Shown in pieces: positions 13,240 to 24,554 of a stretch of 64,000 bases of DNA. The stretch's first letter is position 1; each line of letters starts with the position of its first letter. Source of the stretch: Chrysopilus asiliformis (taxonomy: Eukaryota > Arthropoda > Insecta > Diptera > Rhagionidae); the NCBI GenBank assembly GCA_964034945.1, contig OZ035962.1, positions 69,454,274 through 69,518,273 of the forward strand, in the 5' to 3' direction. The translations under genes were made by a program, and so were the position numbers. A model generated the notes under the pieces. That model saw nothing but the letters and a program-made list of their open reading frames with translations, did not search any database and had not been told where the DNA came from.

Positions 13240-13853
13240 TGCGGTAGTGTACTAAACTCTGTATAAAAAATCGCGAAAAAGCATGAAGAAGGGGGAGGGT
13301 GAAGAAGAGGGAGAGGGGAAGAAGGGGTGGGGGGGGGAAGAAGGGGTGGGGGGAAGAAGGGGGAAGAAGAAGGAGTTCCAAGGACTGAAAATCAGCGTGA
13401 CGTATAGTATAGGCAACCCTTTATGTCAACCGTGACATTTAATCGCAAAAATACGGCTTGTATTGTTCAGTGGCAAAATTACTGATAAAGTTGTTCAATT
13501 TAACAAAAATTCTACAATCTCTTAACTTTTTATACCCGTATGGTGATGCGGTAGTGTACTAAACTCTGTATAAAAAATCGCGAAAAAGCATGAAGAAGGG
13601 GGAGGGTGAAGAAGAGGGAGAGGGGAAGAAGGGGTGGGGGGGGGGAAGAAGGGGTGGGGGAAGAAGGGGGAAGAAGAAGGAGTTCCAAGGACTGAAAATC
13701 AGCGTGACGTATAGTATAGGCAACCCTTTATGTCAACCGTGACATTTAATCGCAAAAATACGGCTTGTATTGTTCAGTGGCAAAATTACTGATAAAGTTG
13801 TTCAATTTAACAAAAATTCTACAATCTCTTAACTTTTTATACCCGTATGGTGA
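13240..13853. repeat. Exact 307-bp tandem duplication with a homopurine G-rich tract
   Basis: Unit 1 is 13240-13546 and unit 2 is 13547-13853. They are identical by eye apart from the number of G residues in two runs. Each unit holds a purine tract of about 100 bases (gaagaaggggg, gggagagggg, ggggtggggggg) able in principle to form triplex or quadruplex DNA. Each unit ends with tatacccgtatggtga, the first 16 bases of the Helentron copy that continues after unit 2. Confidence 0.9.
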
Positions 13854-14451
13854 AACCAAAGGGTATATTAACTTTGCCTTACCGTTTGTAACGCCAAGTT
13901 CCCGTCATCACACAAAAAAATGAATTACACCAATGTGTTTAGAATGATGAAAAAAGTTGAATTTAGCATGTCCGTCCGTCCGTCTGTCCGTCTGTCTGTC
14001 CGTCTGTCCGTCTGTCTGTCCGTCTGTCTGTCTGTCTGTGGCGCGGATTGCGGGCGCACGGATTGAACTAGAGACTTGAAATTTTGCGCAGATTCGTTTT
14101 TCGTAAAATGCGAGGCTAAGTTCGTTAATGGGCAAAAATGGACCATTAGGGGGGGTACCCCCCATACGAACGAAAACGTTTTTTGCGAATATCTCAACAA
14201 CGGTACATGTTATCAAAAAAGTTATTTAGAATATTATTCTACATATAACTCCCATACATCAAAAGAACAAAAGTTATTTAGAATATTATTCTACATATAA
14301 CTCCCATACATCAAAATCCGATTGGAACATGTTTAAAAAAAATCTTATTGGAAAATTTGAATTCAAATGAAATTTTGATACGCCGTTCAATTAAATCACC
14401 ATACGGGTTTTCAATTATTGCCAGATTGGCAATTATAGCTTTTGTTATGTT
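13838..14451 (+). mobile_element. Helentron-like (DINE-1/mini-me-like) non-autonomous element, copy A
   Basis: Starts TATACCCGTATGGTGA after a T run and ends at TTATGTTT. Features in order: 13-bp subterminal repeat ACCCGTATGGTGA, a possible TATACCC/GGGTATA hairpin, a (GTCY)n array (about 13970-14039), a G-run/KpnI palindrome near 14150, the inverse subterminal repeat TCACCATACGGGT near 14395, then the hairpin ATTGCCA-GAT-TGGCAAT and a short 3' tail. This architecture (subterminal inverted repeats, GTCY array, 3' hairpin, insertion in T-rich sites) is that described for DINE-1/Helentron-associated elements. A 52-bp internal tandem duplication (14221-14272, 14273-14316) is private to this copy. 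Open frames inside the array are artefacts. Confidence 0.75.
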
Positions 14452-14651
14452 TTTAAATATTTTTAGTAATTTTTGCCACTTTTTTATTTCTGAATTTTGC
14501 CGTTTATGTAGTTTCACCGAATGTTTATCAAATCCTGTTAGAAATATGCTCAAAGAAATGAAAAGCGTATTCAATAGAAAAGGTGCATAGAATTTTGTTT
14601 CTTGCCAAATTCTGTCGCAAATTGCTAAGAATTCCTCACTTTTTCAGAAAT

Positions 14652-14698
14652 TCTTTGACTAATTTTTTGACTAATTTTTTGACTAATTTTTTGACTTA
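14652..14698. repeat. 12-bp minisatellite, four units
   Basis: About four copies of ttttttgactaa in direct tandem. Confidence 0.85.
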
Positions 14699-15472
14699 AC
14701 TTTTGCGTATATTTCACTATAAATGCGAATGTAGTTTTCTTTTTTTTATGTCTGTTTCTACAAAAGTTTCAATGTCAGTTATTCGTAAAAATTTTAAAGA
14801 CAATGGTTGACTCTAATAAATCGTATGTATGACCAGGGCAGAAAATAGGCAGTCGCAACAGGTGCAGCTTCAGGGGAGACCATGAATGGCTTAAAACTAA
14901 AGTCGACTTTACACCTAGATATAAATGAAGTTAGTGGGTGTTCTTCATATAAAAGCGTTACGGAATATCCTCCAATAACCTTTTAAGGAGGAACCATGGT
15001 AAAAATCAATTTCTTCCTTAACAATATTTCTACAAAAAATAAAGTCAGCATTTCTAAAATTGACCAATTTTTACGGGCTAATATACATGAATTTGAGCGT
15101 GCAGTTCAGGGCGAAGTTTGAGGTTTTTGGAAAATAAGCAAAAACAAAAAAAAAACGTTCAATGGTAAGTAATAGACTTTTTTAAGGCAATTTTGAGGTA
15201 CCCATGTCTCAAACAATAACTAATTTTCTATCAGAAAATCATATTGAAACTTCTATTTTTTCTGTCATATTAAATAAGTAAAGAAACTCCTTTTCTAAAA
15301 ACCACCACGAACAGCATGTTAACGTCAGCAATTTTCAACATTTTTTTGCTAAAACTTAACATACTTACTTATGTGAATACATGTAAATTTTATCGCGAAT
15401 TGGGCGACTTGACTTGAACGGAACCGACTTTGGGCGACAATTCTTGGCAACCCTGATTATAGGGTTGAAATA

Positions 15473-15660
15473 TTTGTGACAGGAAATACTTCATTTCTGG
15501 TTGCTTAACACACGGTGTAAATGTTTCCCTACTGTTAATCAAACTTTATCTGGACTAGTTGTAAAATGTTGTAAATCATTGTAAATTCCGACCTCCCAAT
15601 GGAGATGAACTTTGCTCGCACGGGAAAAGTTCACTTCTCCAAAAAATCGACTGCAGTTAT
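15473..15660. repeat. Dispersed repeat, copy 1 (possible retrotransposon leader)
   Basis: Shares an ordered series of words with 27367-27565: gacagg.aatact, catttctgg, acacacggtgtaa, gtaaaatgttgtaaa, aaatcgactgcagtt. The second copy follows an LTR-like segment, which suggests leader sequence of an LTR element; that is an inference. Confidence 0.6.
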
Positions 15661-16118
15661 TATTCAACTGCGTAGTTATTACAAAAATTGTCTCAGGGAA
15701 ATACAGGAAAATTCACCAATTCACAGCATTTTCCGTTAAGGGCTGTCCATAAAATATGTCACGTTAGTTATCGGCCTTTAGATTTTTTGTAAAGAGTTTA
15801 GTAAAGAGTTACGTTCCAAGCAGCACAAGTAACAAAAAACGTCGTAAATTGGTCGTCCCGACTTTGATTTCGTGACTTTATGGTCGTTACGCCTACTATG
15901 GTCGTTACGCCTGCCGTGTTGCTTGGGGCATTTTTTTGAGAAACCCTAAGCCGAGCACTACCATCACAATTCAAATATATGAGCTGCTATATTTTGTTCT
16001 TAATTTTTTCCTTAACACAGCGTTTAGAAGTTGGGTGGTATTCTTTGCAGAACGTGAAAAAGAGCAAAACAAAATGTTTCTCTTCACTGATAACTGTATA
16101 GCTTTCAATTTGAGTGGA

Positions 16119-16171
16119 TATTTGACTTTGATCCACAAATTTTTTTTATATATTTGACTTTGATCCACAAA
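16119..16171. repeat. Short direct duplication
   Basis: The 22-base word beginning atatttgactttgatccaca occurs twice with only a few bases between. Confidence 0.8.
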
Positions 16172-17620
16172 AGCTACTACTGTAGAATTTTTTTTTATTT
16201 ACCAAAAGTTGATTAAATAACTTAACTAATTCTTTTTATTCGAAAAAAAACATCAAAGAAAAAAGTGTTGGTAATTTTAACAAAAACATCTTATTAAACA
16301 TAAATCACAATTTTCATTTTGTCGCTAAAACATAATTTTTGAGCACCTCAGAGGCGAACATTTAGTACTCCAGAGTTTATTCAAGTTCGCCTTAAAATTA
16401 ACTTAAAATCTATTTTGGCCAAAAAAAATTTCCCTCCATTGCTTTTATTTGAGATGTTTTATGATTCTATTTAAATTTGTTTGTGCGCCACTGTACGAGG
16501 TATTGGTCAATGATTTTTGATTACAATTAAAAAATCTGGCTGCTATTAAATAATTTCTTTTATAAATTTTCATTATCCACAAAATCTTAAAATATTTTAA
16601 AAAAGACGAACATTTTGTAAAAGAAGAACACAATTTTATTATGACAAAATGATTATTTTAAGTAAGTAACTCCTTATCATAATATCGAATATTATATAGC
16701 ACCAGATAAACTTTAATTTGATTTTTAATTCATTGGTGCTAGCTCTACTAGCGAAAATTTACTTCGATTAAATTACAATCTGTTCCCAATTCGGATATTA
16801 ATCATTTCGTCGAAAAAATGGTTGTTGTATTCAAAAAAAAAAACCTCAAGTATTAGAACGTCCGCAGCATTGACCGTATTATGAAAATTTGACAAACATA
16901 AATATCACTATTACATTAATTTCGGTTGATTGAATTAACCGCGGTTATACCCTGGCTGGCCAGAATGGTGAACTCTGTAGCACCACCATCAAATTTGCTG
17001 GCGTATTGAATGAGATGAGATGGGGCATTGGATTCAATTCAATGCAATGCAAAAACTGATCTTGATGATGCCTTTCAAGTATAAACTATAGATTTTGACT
17101 ATAGTCCTCATGGTAGTTGTTTTGCTTGATTGCTTGTTTATTGGCAGTGCTAATGTGGTGGGGCTAAAGGTGTCAGTCATATTTGCCAGTTTATAGTAAA
17201 AATTTGGCCCTCTCCTCTTTCCATACGGAAAAATTCTGTTTAATCGCAAGCATATATCGTTGAAGATAATGCGAATGTAAATATTACTCGTAACACATAT
17301 TGTGGCGGTCACGAATATCTTCAACGGCAACTTTTGTGTACTTTTAAATTCGGCTGTTACATTCCATTTCCACATTAACCGATTTAACGCCATTCTACAA
17401 CAGATGGAGAGTGGAGAGTATTTTGAATTAGCCGTGGACCAAACAGACAGGCTATGGATGAAACCATTCAACTAAGTATCGGCCAATCCACTTCCCTGTA
17501 TCAATGCCAAGTTTCAGTAGTGAACCATCTGAATCCGACATAAAATCTTTCCCATCTCATGGGACGATTTCAGTTTAGCTAAGACCGGCTTCATACGCGT
17601 CCGTTTTTTCCGAAAAGTTT

Positions 17621-17651
17621 TATAAACGCTCCGCTCGTAGTTCGTCAGTCT
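17621..17651 (+). promoter_or_regulatory. Possible core promoter: TATAAA plus TCAGTC initiator
   Basis: TATAAA at 17621-17626 lies 26 bases upstream of the A of TCAGTC (17645-17650), which matches the arthropod initiator TCA(G/T)T(C/T). At +28 the sequence agttt matches four of five downstream-element positions. The surroundings (17580-17700) are richer in CpG than the rest. A consensus-like donor (gtaagaag) lies at 17692. No coding exon was identified downstream, so the gene it would serve is unknown and the call may be chance. Confidence 0.35.
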
Positions 17652-18277
17652 GTACCCGTCGCAGTACACGCGCAGTTTTCCATCATCATTCCGTAAGAAG
17701 TTTCGCGAAAAGAAAGCGCATAGTTACTACTGTAGACAGCTTATCTCCCTTTCTCTTTGAAATCCATCCAACAAAACGGAATAGGCAAAAACAACCAAAA
17801 AGGTAAATAAACTCAGACGGAAAACTTTGTGTGAAATTTAAGTTTCGTACGTTGCAAGAATAATTAAGTTTCGTTCGTTGCAAGAGAAAATCGACGTCAA
17901 TATAGATTTATCCGCTATAGTCATCTAAACGGATTTTCCCGAAAAAAAAAATTCTATCTATAAAAGGAACAGATTTAAACATAAACTTTATACCGAGATT
18001 TTCTAAGTGAGAGCAAACTGAAGAGAGTTCTTACCATTCACGCTAATTTTAATCGCTATAACTGTTTCGGTCCACGCATCGATCTTATACAAAAATACAT
18101 TATACTTTTGTCATTAGGCAGGCGTCAGCGACAGTGAGAGCTGGCGGCCAGTAGAAGGACCAGCATCAGACATTAATGCCTATATGACCCACTTCCATAT
18201 CTCAGATTTGGTTCAGTTTACTTTGATTTCGGTTTAATATTTTTCGAGTTTTGCACCTTTCATCTCTGGTCTTCGTC

Positions 18278-18659
18278 AGTTCAACCGTTCGACATTATTT
18301 ACATTCGTCCGGTATTAATTTTTGTTTTCCTATTCAATAAGAACAACGTGCACGTTAATATTCAGAGTATTTTTGTATTCGTTGTAGATCGAAAGTGGGA
18401 CACTAGAATTTTGTGTTTTGTTTAATATCAATTTTTTTTGTTGGAGAGATCTTCGAATTTGGAAATAAAGTGTTGTGTTTTTATTATTTTTAATTGAACG
18501 ATTTGTTCTAGCGATCAATAGAATTTCAATATTTACAGTGGTTTTTTTTTAACAGTGAAAGGACCTTTAATAGTTAAATTTCTATATGTAAATATTCAAA
18601 AAAGTCATTATTCTCAAAGTTTTTATTGCAAAACCGGATAAAATCAGCATAACATTAAT
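18278..18659 (+). other. Possible non-coding first exon
   Basis: TCAGTT at 18276-18281 matches the initiator consensus, and a perfect GTAAGT donor follows at 18660-18665. No long reading frame lies between them, so if this is an exon it would be 5' UTR. There is no TATA box and no coding evidence; offered only as a candidate. The rest of 17652-19152 holds no gene I recognise. Confidence 0.2.
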
Positions 18660-19152
18660 GTAAGTAATTTTGTTTTGTTGTTGTCATTTATTTAATTAAC
18701 TGTAAGCTGATGACTGTAAAAAGTGGTAACTCGATCAGTTGGATATTAGACCTACTTGTTTAAGCTGAAAGTTCCAGTAAATGTGGTGTGGTTAAACACG
18801 GAACTTGTCTTCTCTGGCGCATGCTTTGTGACCATTTCAGGTTCAATGTTTTACGTAAATCAACCGCCCTGTCTTCTGTCTTTCAGTATATTCTTCCATC
18901 TTAAATGAGAGATGGAAGCGATTACCGTTAGGGGCCAGAAGAGTTTCAAAGACTGAGTATAATGATTTGAATGAGATTTTAACTTCCATTTCATTGCAGC
19001 AAACTTGTATTCTTTTCACCGTTGCTTAAAAATTGTTTATTAGCGTTATGATTTTTGTAACAACTGCTTGCTTTTAAATAACTCAATATTTGATGCACTA
19101 TAAACATGCACGGTTTCTGAACGCTTTCTGCGATTTTGGAGTTTAGTACCAG

Positions 19153-19533
19153 CGTTACACCATAGATTACCTAGATAGGAATCGTAGGGCTTTTTCCGTG
19201 TACCTACGTTGGAGTAAAGATAACCGATATACTCTGGACGCGGTTTTTCTTTCTTTCCTATGCGTAAATTACCAACAAAACACAACACATGTAAAACCTA
19301 GCCATATTTTCATACACCACCAACACATGCAATTTTCCGACAGCGGGAGATTGCATGTGTTGGTGGTGTGTGAAAATATGGCTAGGTTTTACATGTGTTG
19401 TGTTTTGTTGGTAATTTACGCATAGGAAAGAAAGAAAAACCGCGTCCAGAGTATACCGGTTATCTTTACTCCAACGTAGGTACACGGAAAAAGCCCTACG
19501 ATTCCTAACTATAGTTTAACTATGGTTACACGC
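19153..19533. mobile_element. Near-perfect foldback element, arms about 158 bp
   Basis: 19177-19334 is repeated in inverse at 19349-19506 with very few differences (for example gatatactctgg against ccagagtatacc). The loop is only about 14 bases. Outer words GCGTTACACCATAG (19153 onward) and the inverse of GCGTGTAACCATAG (to 19533) extend the terminal similarity with an unpaired gap. The two opposing 75-codon open frames over the arms are the same sequence read from each arm, not genes. Confidence 0.85.
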
Positions 19534-20170
19534 TATCGACTTGTGACGCAACAAAAAAAATAAATAAAAGTTGTTGCGATACAAATCGTTCAGAATATGA
19601 TTTTAAATAATTTTTTGTACACAGATTACAATTGAAGTTTGAAAAAAAGTTTGAGAGTACTTTTAAATCATAGAGGATATTTTTCCATTGTTTCTGGGCA
19701 AATGCATCTGATGCAATAGAAAGTCTATTTAAAAAGTCTTTTTAAAAAGCATCTTTAATTTAATTGCAATGCTTTTTTTATTAAAAAAACCATTAGCTTT
19801 GCTGTGTAGGAGCGAATCATTAAATGCCTCATTGTATAAAAACTTTAAGTGGAATATTGGTAAAAATCTCAAATGGAATGTCAACTAATTTCATTCCAAT
19901 TGAATTCTGATGTATGGAAAAATTATGTAAGATTTTATTTTAATCACTTTTTGTTTTATATATATTGTTCTTGATACAACATACAGTTTTGACAGAATTT
20001 CAAACAACTTTCTTATCTTCATATGGGGGTGAAGAAGTAGTGGTAGATTTTTTTTCCATTGAAGAACGTTGCTTTACTTTTTACGAGAAACGCAAGTGTG
20101 TAAAATTTTAATTATCTGACTAAATGAGTTATCCTGTTTACGGATGACCAAACATGTGGAAAAAAATGTT

Positions 20171-20757
20171 TATACCCGTATGGTGAAACCAAAGGGTATA
20201 TTAACTTTGCCTTACCGTTTGTAACGCCAAGATCCCGTCATCACACATAAAAATGAATTACACCAGTGTGTTTAGAATGATAAAAATAATTAATTTCTGC
20301 ATGTCCGTCCGTCTGTCTGTCCGTCTGTCTGTCTGTCCGTCTGTCCGTCTGTCTGTGGCGTGGATTGCGGGCGCACGGATTGAGCTAGAGACTTGAAATT
20401 TTGCGCAGATCCGTTTTTCGTAAAATGCGAGGCTAAGTTCGTTAATGGGCAAAAATGGACCATTAGGGTGGGGGGGGGGGGGGGGGGGTACCCCCCATAC
20501 GAACGAAAACGGTTTTTGTGAATATCTCAAAAACGGTGCATCTTATCAAAAAAGTGCAAGAACAAAAGTTATTTAGGATATGATTCTACATAAAACACCC
20601 ATACATTAAAATCTGATTGGAATAAATTTTAAAAAGTCTTATTGGAAAGTTTGACTTCAAAGTGGAATTTTGGTATAACTGTTCGAATTTTGATACGAAT
20701 ATCACCATACGGGTCTCCAATGATCGCCAGATTGGCAATTATAGCTTTTGTTATGTT
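20171..20757 (+). mobile_element. Helentron-like element, copy B
   Basis: Same order of parts as copy A: start TATACCCGTATGG, GTCY array of about 54 bp (20303-20356), near-palindromic G-run/KpnI block, inverse subterminal repeat near 20702, 3' hairpin (partly degraded) and end TTATGTTT. The G run before GTACC has expanded to about 20 bases (20470-20489). Confidence 0.75.
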
Positions 20758-22311
20758 TTTTATCTAAAAACACTGGTACTATATATTGTAATGATTTGTT
20801 AATCCAGGATTCGTTTGAAGCTTTGCAAATAGCATATTGAATCTAATAATACTTTTTCATGTATGATATAACAATTTGCATGCATTCAGCCTTCTGCTTT
20901 ATTCCAATACCGCCCTTCTATGATGTAGTAAATTTGTTGCGTAATTAAAAGAAAACTACTGTTTATTTGTATTTTCACGCCTTATTAAATTTTATTGATT
21001 AACCATGAATATTGAATGAGGTAAAAATCTTTCATGATTCCACTCACAAGCACCAGATCACACAAAGTAATATTTCCTTATTATTTAAATCATGGTTTAT
21101 TGAAATATCAAAACAATCAGAAACTGCTTAAGGGATTCTGCAATTCAAATATAACTGAAAGTCAATTATTTTAGTTGCATTTCAACTCTACTTTCTGGAT
21201 TCAAGGCAGTTAAAAACTTGAACTTGATCATGGTTTATCTAAAAGTGAATGACTATCATCTTGATTTGTTGTTGCCCGATGTGGAAGCGACTAGATTTAA
21301 ACCTTGATCAATGAAGGTTATCGAGCAAAACCACCCAACCGGAGAACACTTCCTTAAAGCCCTTGATAATGTCATCAATACATTTCTAGTTATAAAATTT
21401 GCACAAAAATGTTTAACTCGTTTTATTTTCCGGGTACAACGTATTCTTGCCGTAAAATATTTCTTGTGGAAATGTTGATGGGGTTATTTCAGATTGGGAA
21501 TTTAATCAGATTGCTAAATTAATTTGAAATAGCTCTTATGGATTTTATGATTCCGTGATAATATTTGCAGACAAACTAGAAGTGCAGGGAACTACCTAAT
21601 TAAAATGGCGTTTGTTTAGTTCTAAAGGCACATGAAATAGATATAGGACATTAAGTACCTACACCATTATCCACTATAGGGAGTTAAAAGATTTATCGAT
21701 GTAATTTTATCTAAGCTAAATGAGTGAATATTTAATAAGGGAAATATGGGTTTTGAAATGAATTAACATTTATGACGGAAAGGCGATATTTTAAAATCAA
21801 AACAGAAATTTTAACATCACCTCGTTTTGTTAAGTAACACATTAGGTTAGAATTGATTTTTGGGTTCATTATACACTTTATAATGAAGCACGCTTCCGAA
21901 TTTAATGTTTTTTTCTATACGCAATGGAATTAAAATCGTGAATAAACTAAGGCTACAGACAAAATGAATGTGATGAAGTATGCGATGCGTGTCCGATGCG
22001 ATTGAAAATGACGGATGCTTAGTTCGAAATTCGATGTAAACGACCTTTGACAGCAATGAGGTATCATTCAGATGAATTTTTATTTACTAGACAGTAAAGA
22101 AATTCTATACCGACATCGAAATAGAAAGTTTTATTTATAATTTTAGAGAGAAAATTATTTTTCTCAAGGTCAATGTGTTAATTTTGTTCTGTACAATGTT
22201 ATTATAAATGGGGGAAAAAATGAATATTTCAAGTGACGGAATGACATAAGAAAATCTGTACATTTAAACACTACTGTCTGTTAAATGCCGTTCTAAAAAA
22301 TACCTAACAAA
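20758..22311. other. No gene recognised
   Basis: AT-rich DNA; only the dispersed repeat at 21948-22060 stands out. Confidence 0.45.
21948..22060. repeat. Dispersed repeat, copy 1 of 2
   Basis: Shares an ordered set of words with 55637-55735: aggct.ta.acaaa.tgaat, gatgcg.tt, cgatgtaaacga.ctttgac. About 75-80 percent identical by eye. It may be the arm of a MITE whose limits I cannot fix. Confidence 0.55.
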
Positions 22312-22480
22312 TTACCTGGTCTTTACACGCGACTGTAAAGTCTGTCAGTAGCACAGACTTCAAATGTCAAATTACTGACAACGAATTAAAATACATTTAG
22401 CGAACTGGCAGTCAATGCATTTACACGAGTCTGTGTCAGCGACTGTGTCAGCTCTACAGACGCGTGTAAGGACCGGGTAA
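22312..22480. mobile_element. 169-bp MITE, TIR TTACCYGGTCYTTACACGCG
   Basis: The first 19 bases and the inverse of the last 19 differ at two positions. Inside are repeated words around gtctgt/gactgtgtca, giving a partly palindromic centre. Flanking TSDs are not identical, so superfamily is not assigned. Confidence 0.7.
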
Positions 22481-22609
22481 GCTTTTGTAAAATTTATTTG
22501 GTCAGTGTCAAATGATAAATTTTGAATAGTATATGTAAAACATTGCCCAACAGTTGTTTCTTTGTTTTTTGTTTTAAATCGGAATTAGATCAGTATTTTT
22601 GATAAAATT

Positions 22610-24554
22610 AAAGGCTATAGCCGGGTAAAAGCATGTGAAATCGAAAAATTTGGCAATTTTTTTTTTTTTTTTGAAATAGGTTATCACGAATCTTAAGTCG
22701 TGGAACATTTTTAGTTCCCAAACATTCATACTTTTGAAAAAAAAAAATTTATTAAAAAAAAAGTTTTACAAACCGTGTCGAATTTTTCTGAAATTTTACT
22801 ATGTTGTATAGGTATTTAAGATTCATTATAATAAAAATTATGATCACTTTTTCCAAGAAAAAAAACTACTTTATTTTCCAAAAAAATCTTATACATTGTT
22901 TTAGGTGAGCGACACCTACAGTTTTTTCGTCAAAAATTACGGACCACCCTGGACCACCCTGAAATTATAACATGAAAAAATTCAGGGTGAAACATTTTTT
23001 TTGCGAAAATATATGATATATAGGTTATCAAGTAAATTAAGTGAGACTCACGCTAATTAAAATTCTGCCATATTTTTCAACGTTTATCGATTAAATATTA
23101 ATAAATATCGAAAATAAAATCACCAAAAATGTTTTTCTGCAACAACAAACGATCGGGGTGAGCAAGGAAGCAGATGGAAGTTTGATAAAAGTGAATTTCT
23201 TGATGATTTTAAATACCTGTAACTTCTGAACGAATTATCCGACATTTGAACATTTTTATACCCGTATGGTGGAACCAAAGGGTATATTAACTTTGCCTTA
23301 CTGTTTGTAACGCCAAGATCTCATCATCACACACAAAAATGAATTACACCAGTGTGTTTAGAATGATAAAAATAATTAATTTTTGCATGTCCGTCCGTCC
23401 GTCCGTCTGTCCGTCTGTCTGTCCGTCCGTCTGTCTGTCCGTCTGTGGCGCGGATTGCGGGCGCACGGATTGAGCTAGAGACTTGAAATTTTGCACAGAT
23501 CCGTTTTTCGTAAAATGCGAGGCCAAGTTCGTTAATGGGCAAAAATGGACCATTAGGGGGGGTACCCCCCATACGAACGAAAACGTTTTTTGCAAATATC
23601 TCAAACGGTGCATCCTATCAAAAAAGTCCAAGAACAAAAGTTATTTAGGATATGATTTTACATAAAACTCCCATACATCAAAATCCGATTGGAACAAGTT
23701 TTAAAAAAAATCTTATTCGAAAACTTGAATTCAAATGAAATTTTGATACGCCGTTCAATTAAATCACCATACGGGTTTTCAATAATTGCCAGATTGGCAA
23801 TTATAGCTTTTGTTATGTTTAATATTTTAGAGAGATTTTTGTTTTTTTTTTTTGGAAAAATTGAATTAGTTGTTCCGCATTCCCTTACCATCTAACTAAA
23901 ACTAAAAATTCGTTCAGAAATTACAGGCATTTAAAATTTTCAAGAATTTTCATTGTCCACAAATTTCAATCTTATTCCCTGCTCACCCCGATTGTTTTCT
24001 GTTCTAGCAAAACATTTTTGGTGATCTTTTTTTTTGTTACTTATTAATATTTAATCAATAAACTTTGAAAAATATGGCACAATTGATAGTACGTTTGAGC
24101 GTGAATCTCACTTACTTTTGTTGATACCCGATCACATATTTTCGCAAAAAAAATATGTTTGACACATCGGACCACCCTGCATTTTTTCCATGTTACACAT
24201 ATGGTGCGACATATATTTGACGATAAAACTGTAGGTGTCGCTCTCCTAAAACATAGTAATTTTTTTTAATTAAGTAATTTTTTTTCCTTGGAAAAAGTGA
24301 TCGGTAGAATATCATAATTTTTATTATAATGAATCTTGAGTATCTTTACAACATAATAAAATTTCAGAAAAATCAAACGTACGGTTTGTAAAAAAAATTT
24401 TTTTTTAAAAAAAAAATATCCAAAAGTGTGAATGTTTGGGAATTATGGTAAAAATTTTGCACGACTTAAGGTTCGTGATAAGCTATTTCCAAAAAAAAAA
24501 TTGGCCAAATCGGAGTAGGGACCGATTTCACATGCTTACCCGGCTATAGCCTTT
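22610..24554. mobile_element. Large foldback element, inverted arms over 600 bp, with a Helentron in its loop
   Basis: The left arm (22610 to about 23239) and right arm (about 23910 to 24554) are inverted copies with moderate divergence. Matching landmarks in inverse order include AAAGGCTATAGCCGGGTAA at the tips, catgtgaaatcg, gatcactttttcc, aggtg.c.gacacctacagtt, ggaccaccctg, gatcggggtgagcagg and cctgtaa.ttctgaacgaat. The tip word GGCTATAGCC is itself a palindrome. The unpaired centre is almost wholly Helentron copy C. No open frame of note lies in the arms. Confidence 0.85.
23257..23820 (+). mobile_element. Helentron-like element, copy C
   Basis: Complete copy from TATACCCGTATGG to TTATGTTT with a GTCY array of about 59 bp (23389-23447), the G6/KpnI block, inverse subterminal repeat near 23763 and intact ATTGCCA-GAT-TGGCAAT hairpin. 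It lies in the loop of the large foldback, so it inserted after the foldback formed or into its spacer. Confidence 0.75.

Larger units (their letters stand above)
14699..17600. other. No gene recognised
   Basis: Mostly AT-rich. Contains a dispersed repeat (15473-15660), a pair of tggtcgttacgcct words at 15882-15912 between ccaagca.cac and its inverse, and a short duplication at 16119-16171. A 145-codon open stretch on the minus strand (17034-17471) opens at TTG, has no recognised domain and lies just upstream of a promoter-like site; I do not call it a gene. Confidence 0.45.

Noticed and set aside
13908..14216. Open frames rich in TDRQTDGQTD repeats, also at 20.3, 23.4 and 63.8 kb
   Set aside because: They are translations of the GTCY microsatellite in the Helentron copies. 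Frames differ between copies, and stops are merely absent from the array.
17034..17471. 145-codon open stretch on the minus strand
   Set aside because: Opens at TTG with no nearby ATG, has no recognised domain, and lies upstream of a promoter-like site on the other strand.
19198..19485. Two overlapping 75-codon open frames with almost the same protein on opposite strands
   Set aside because: They are the two arms of the 19.2-kb palindrome read from each side; no other coding signal.
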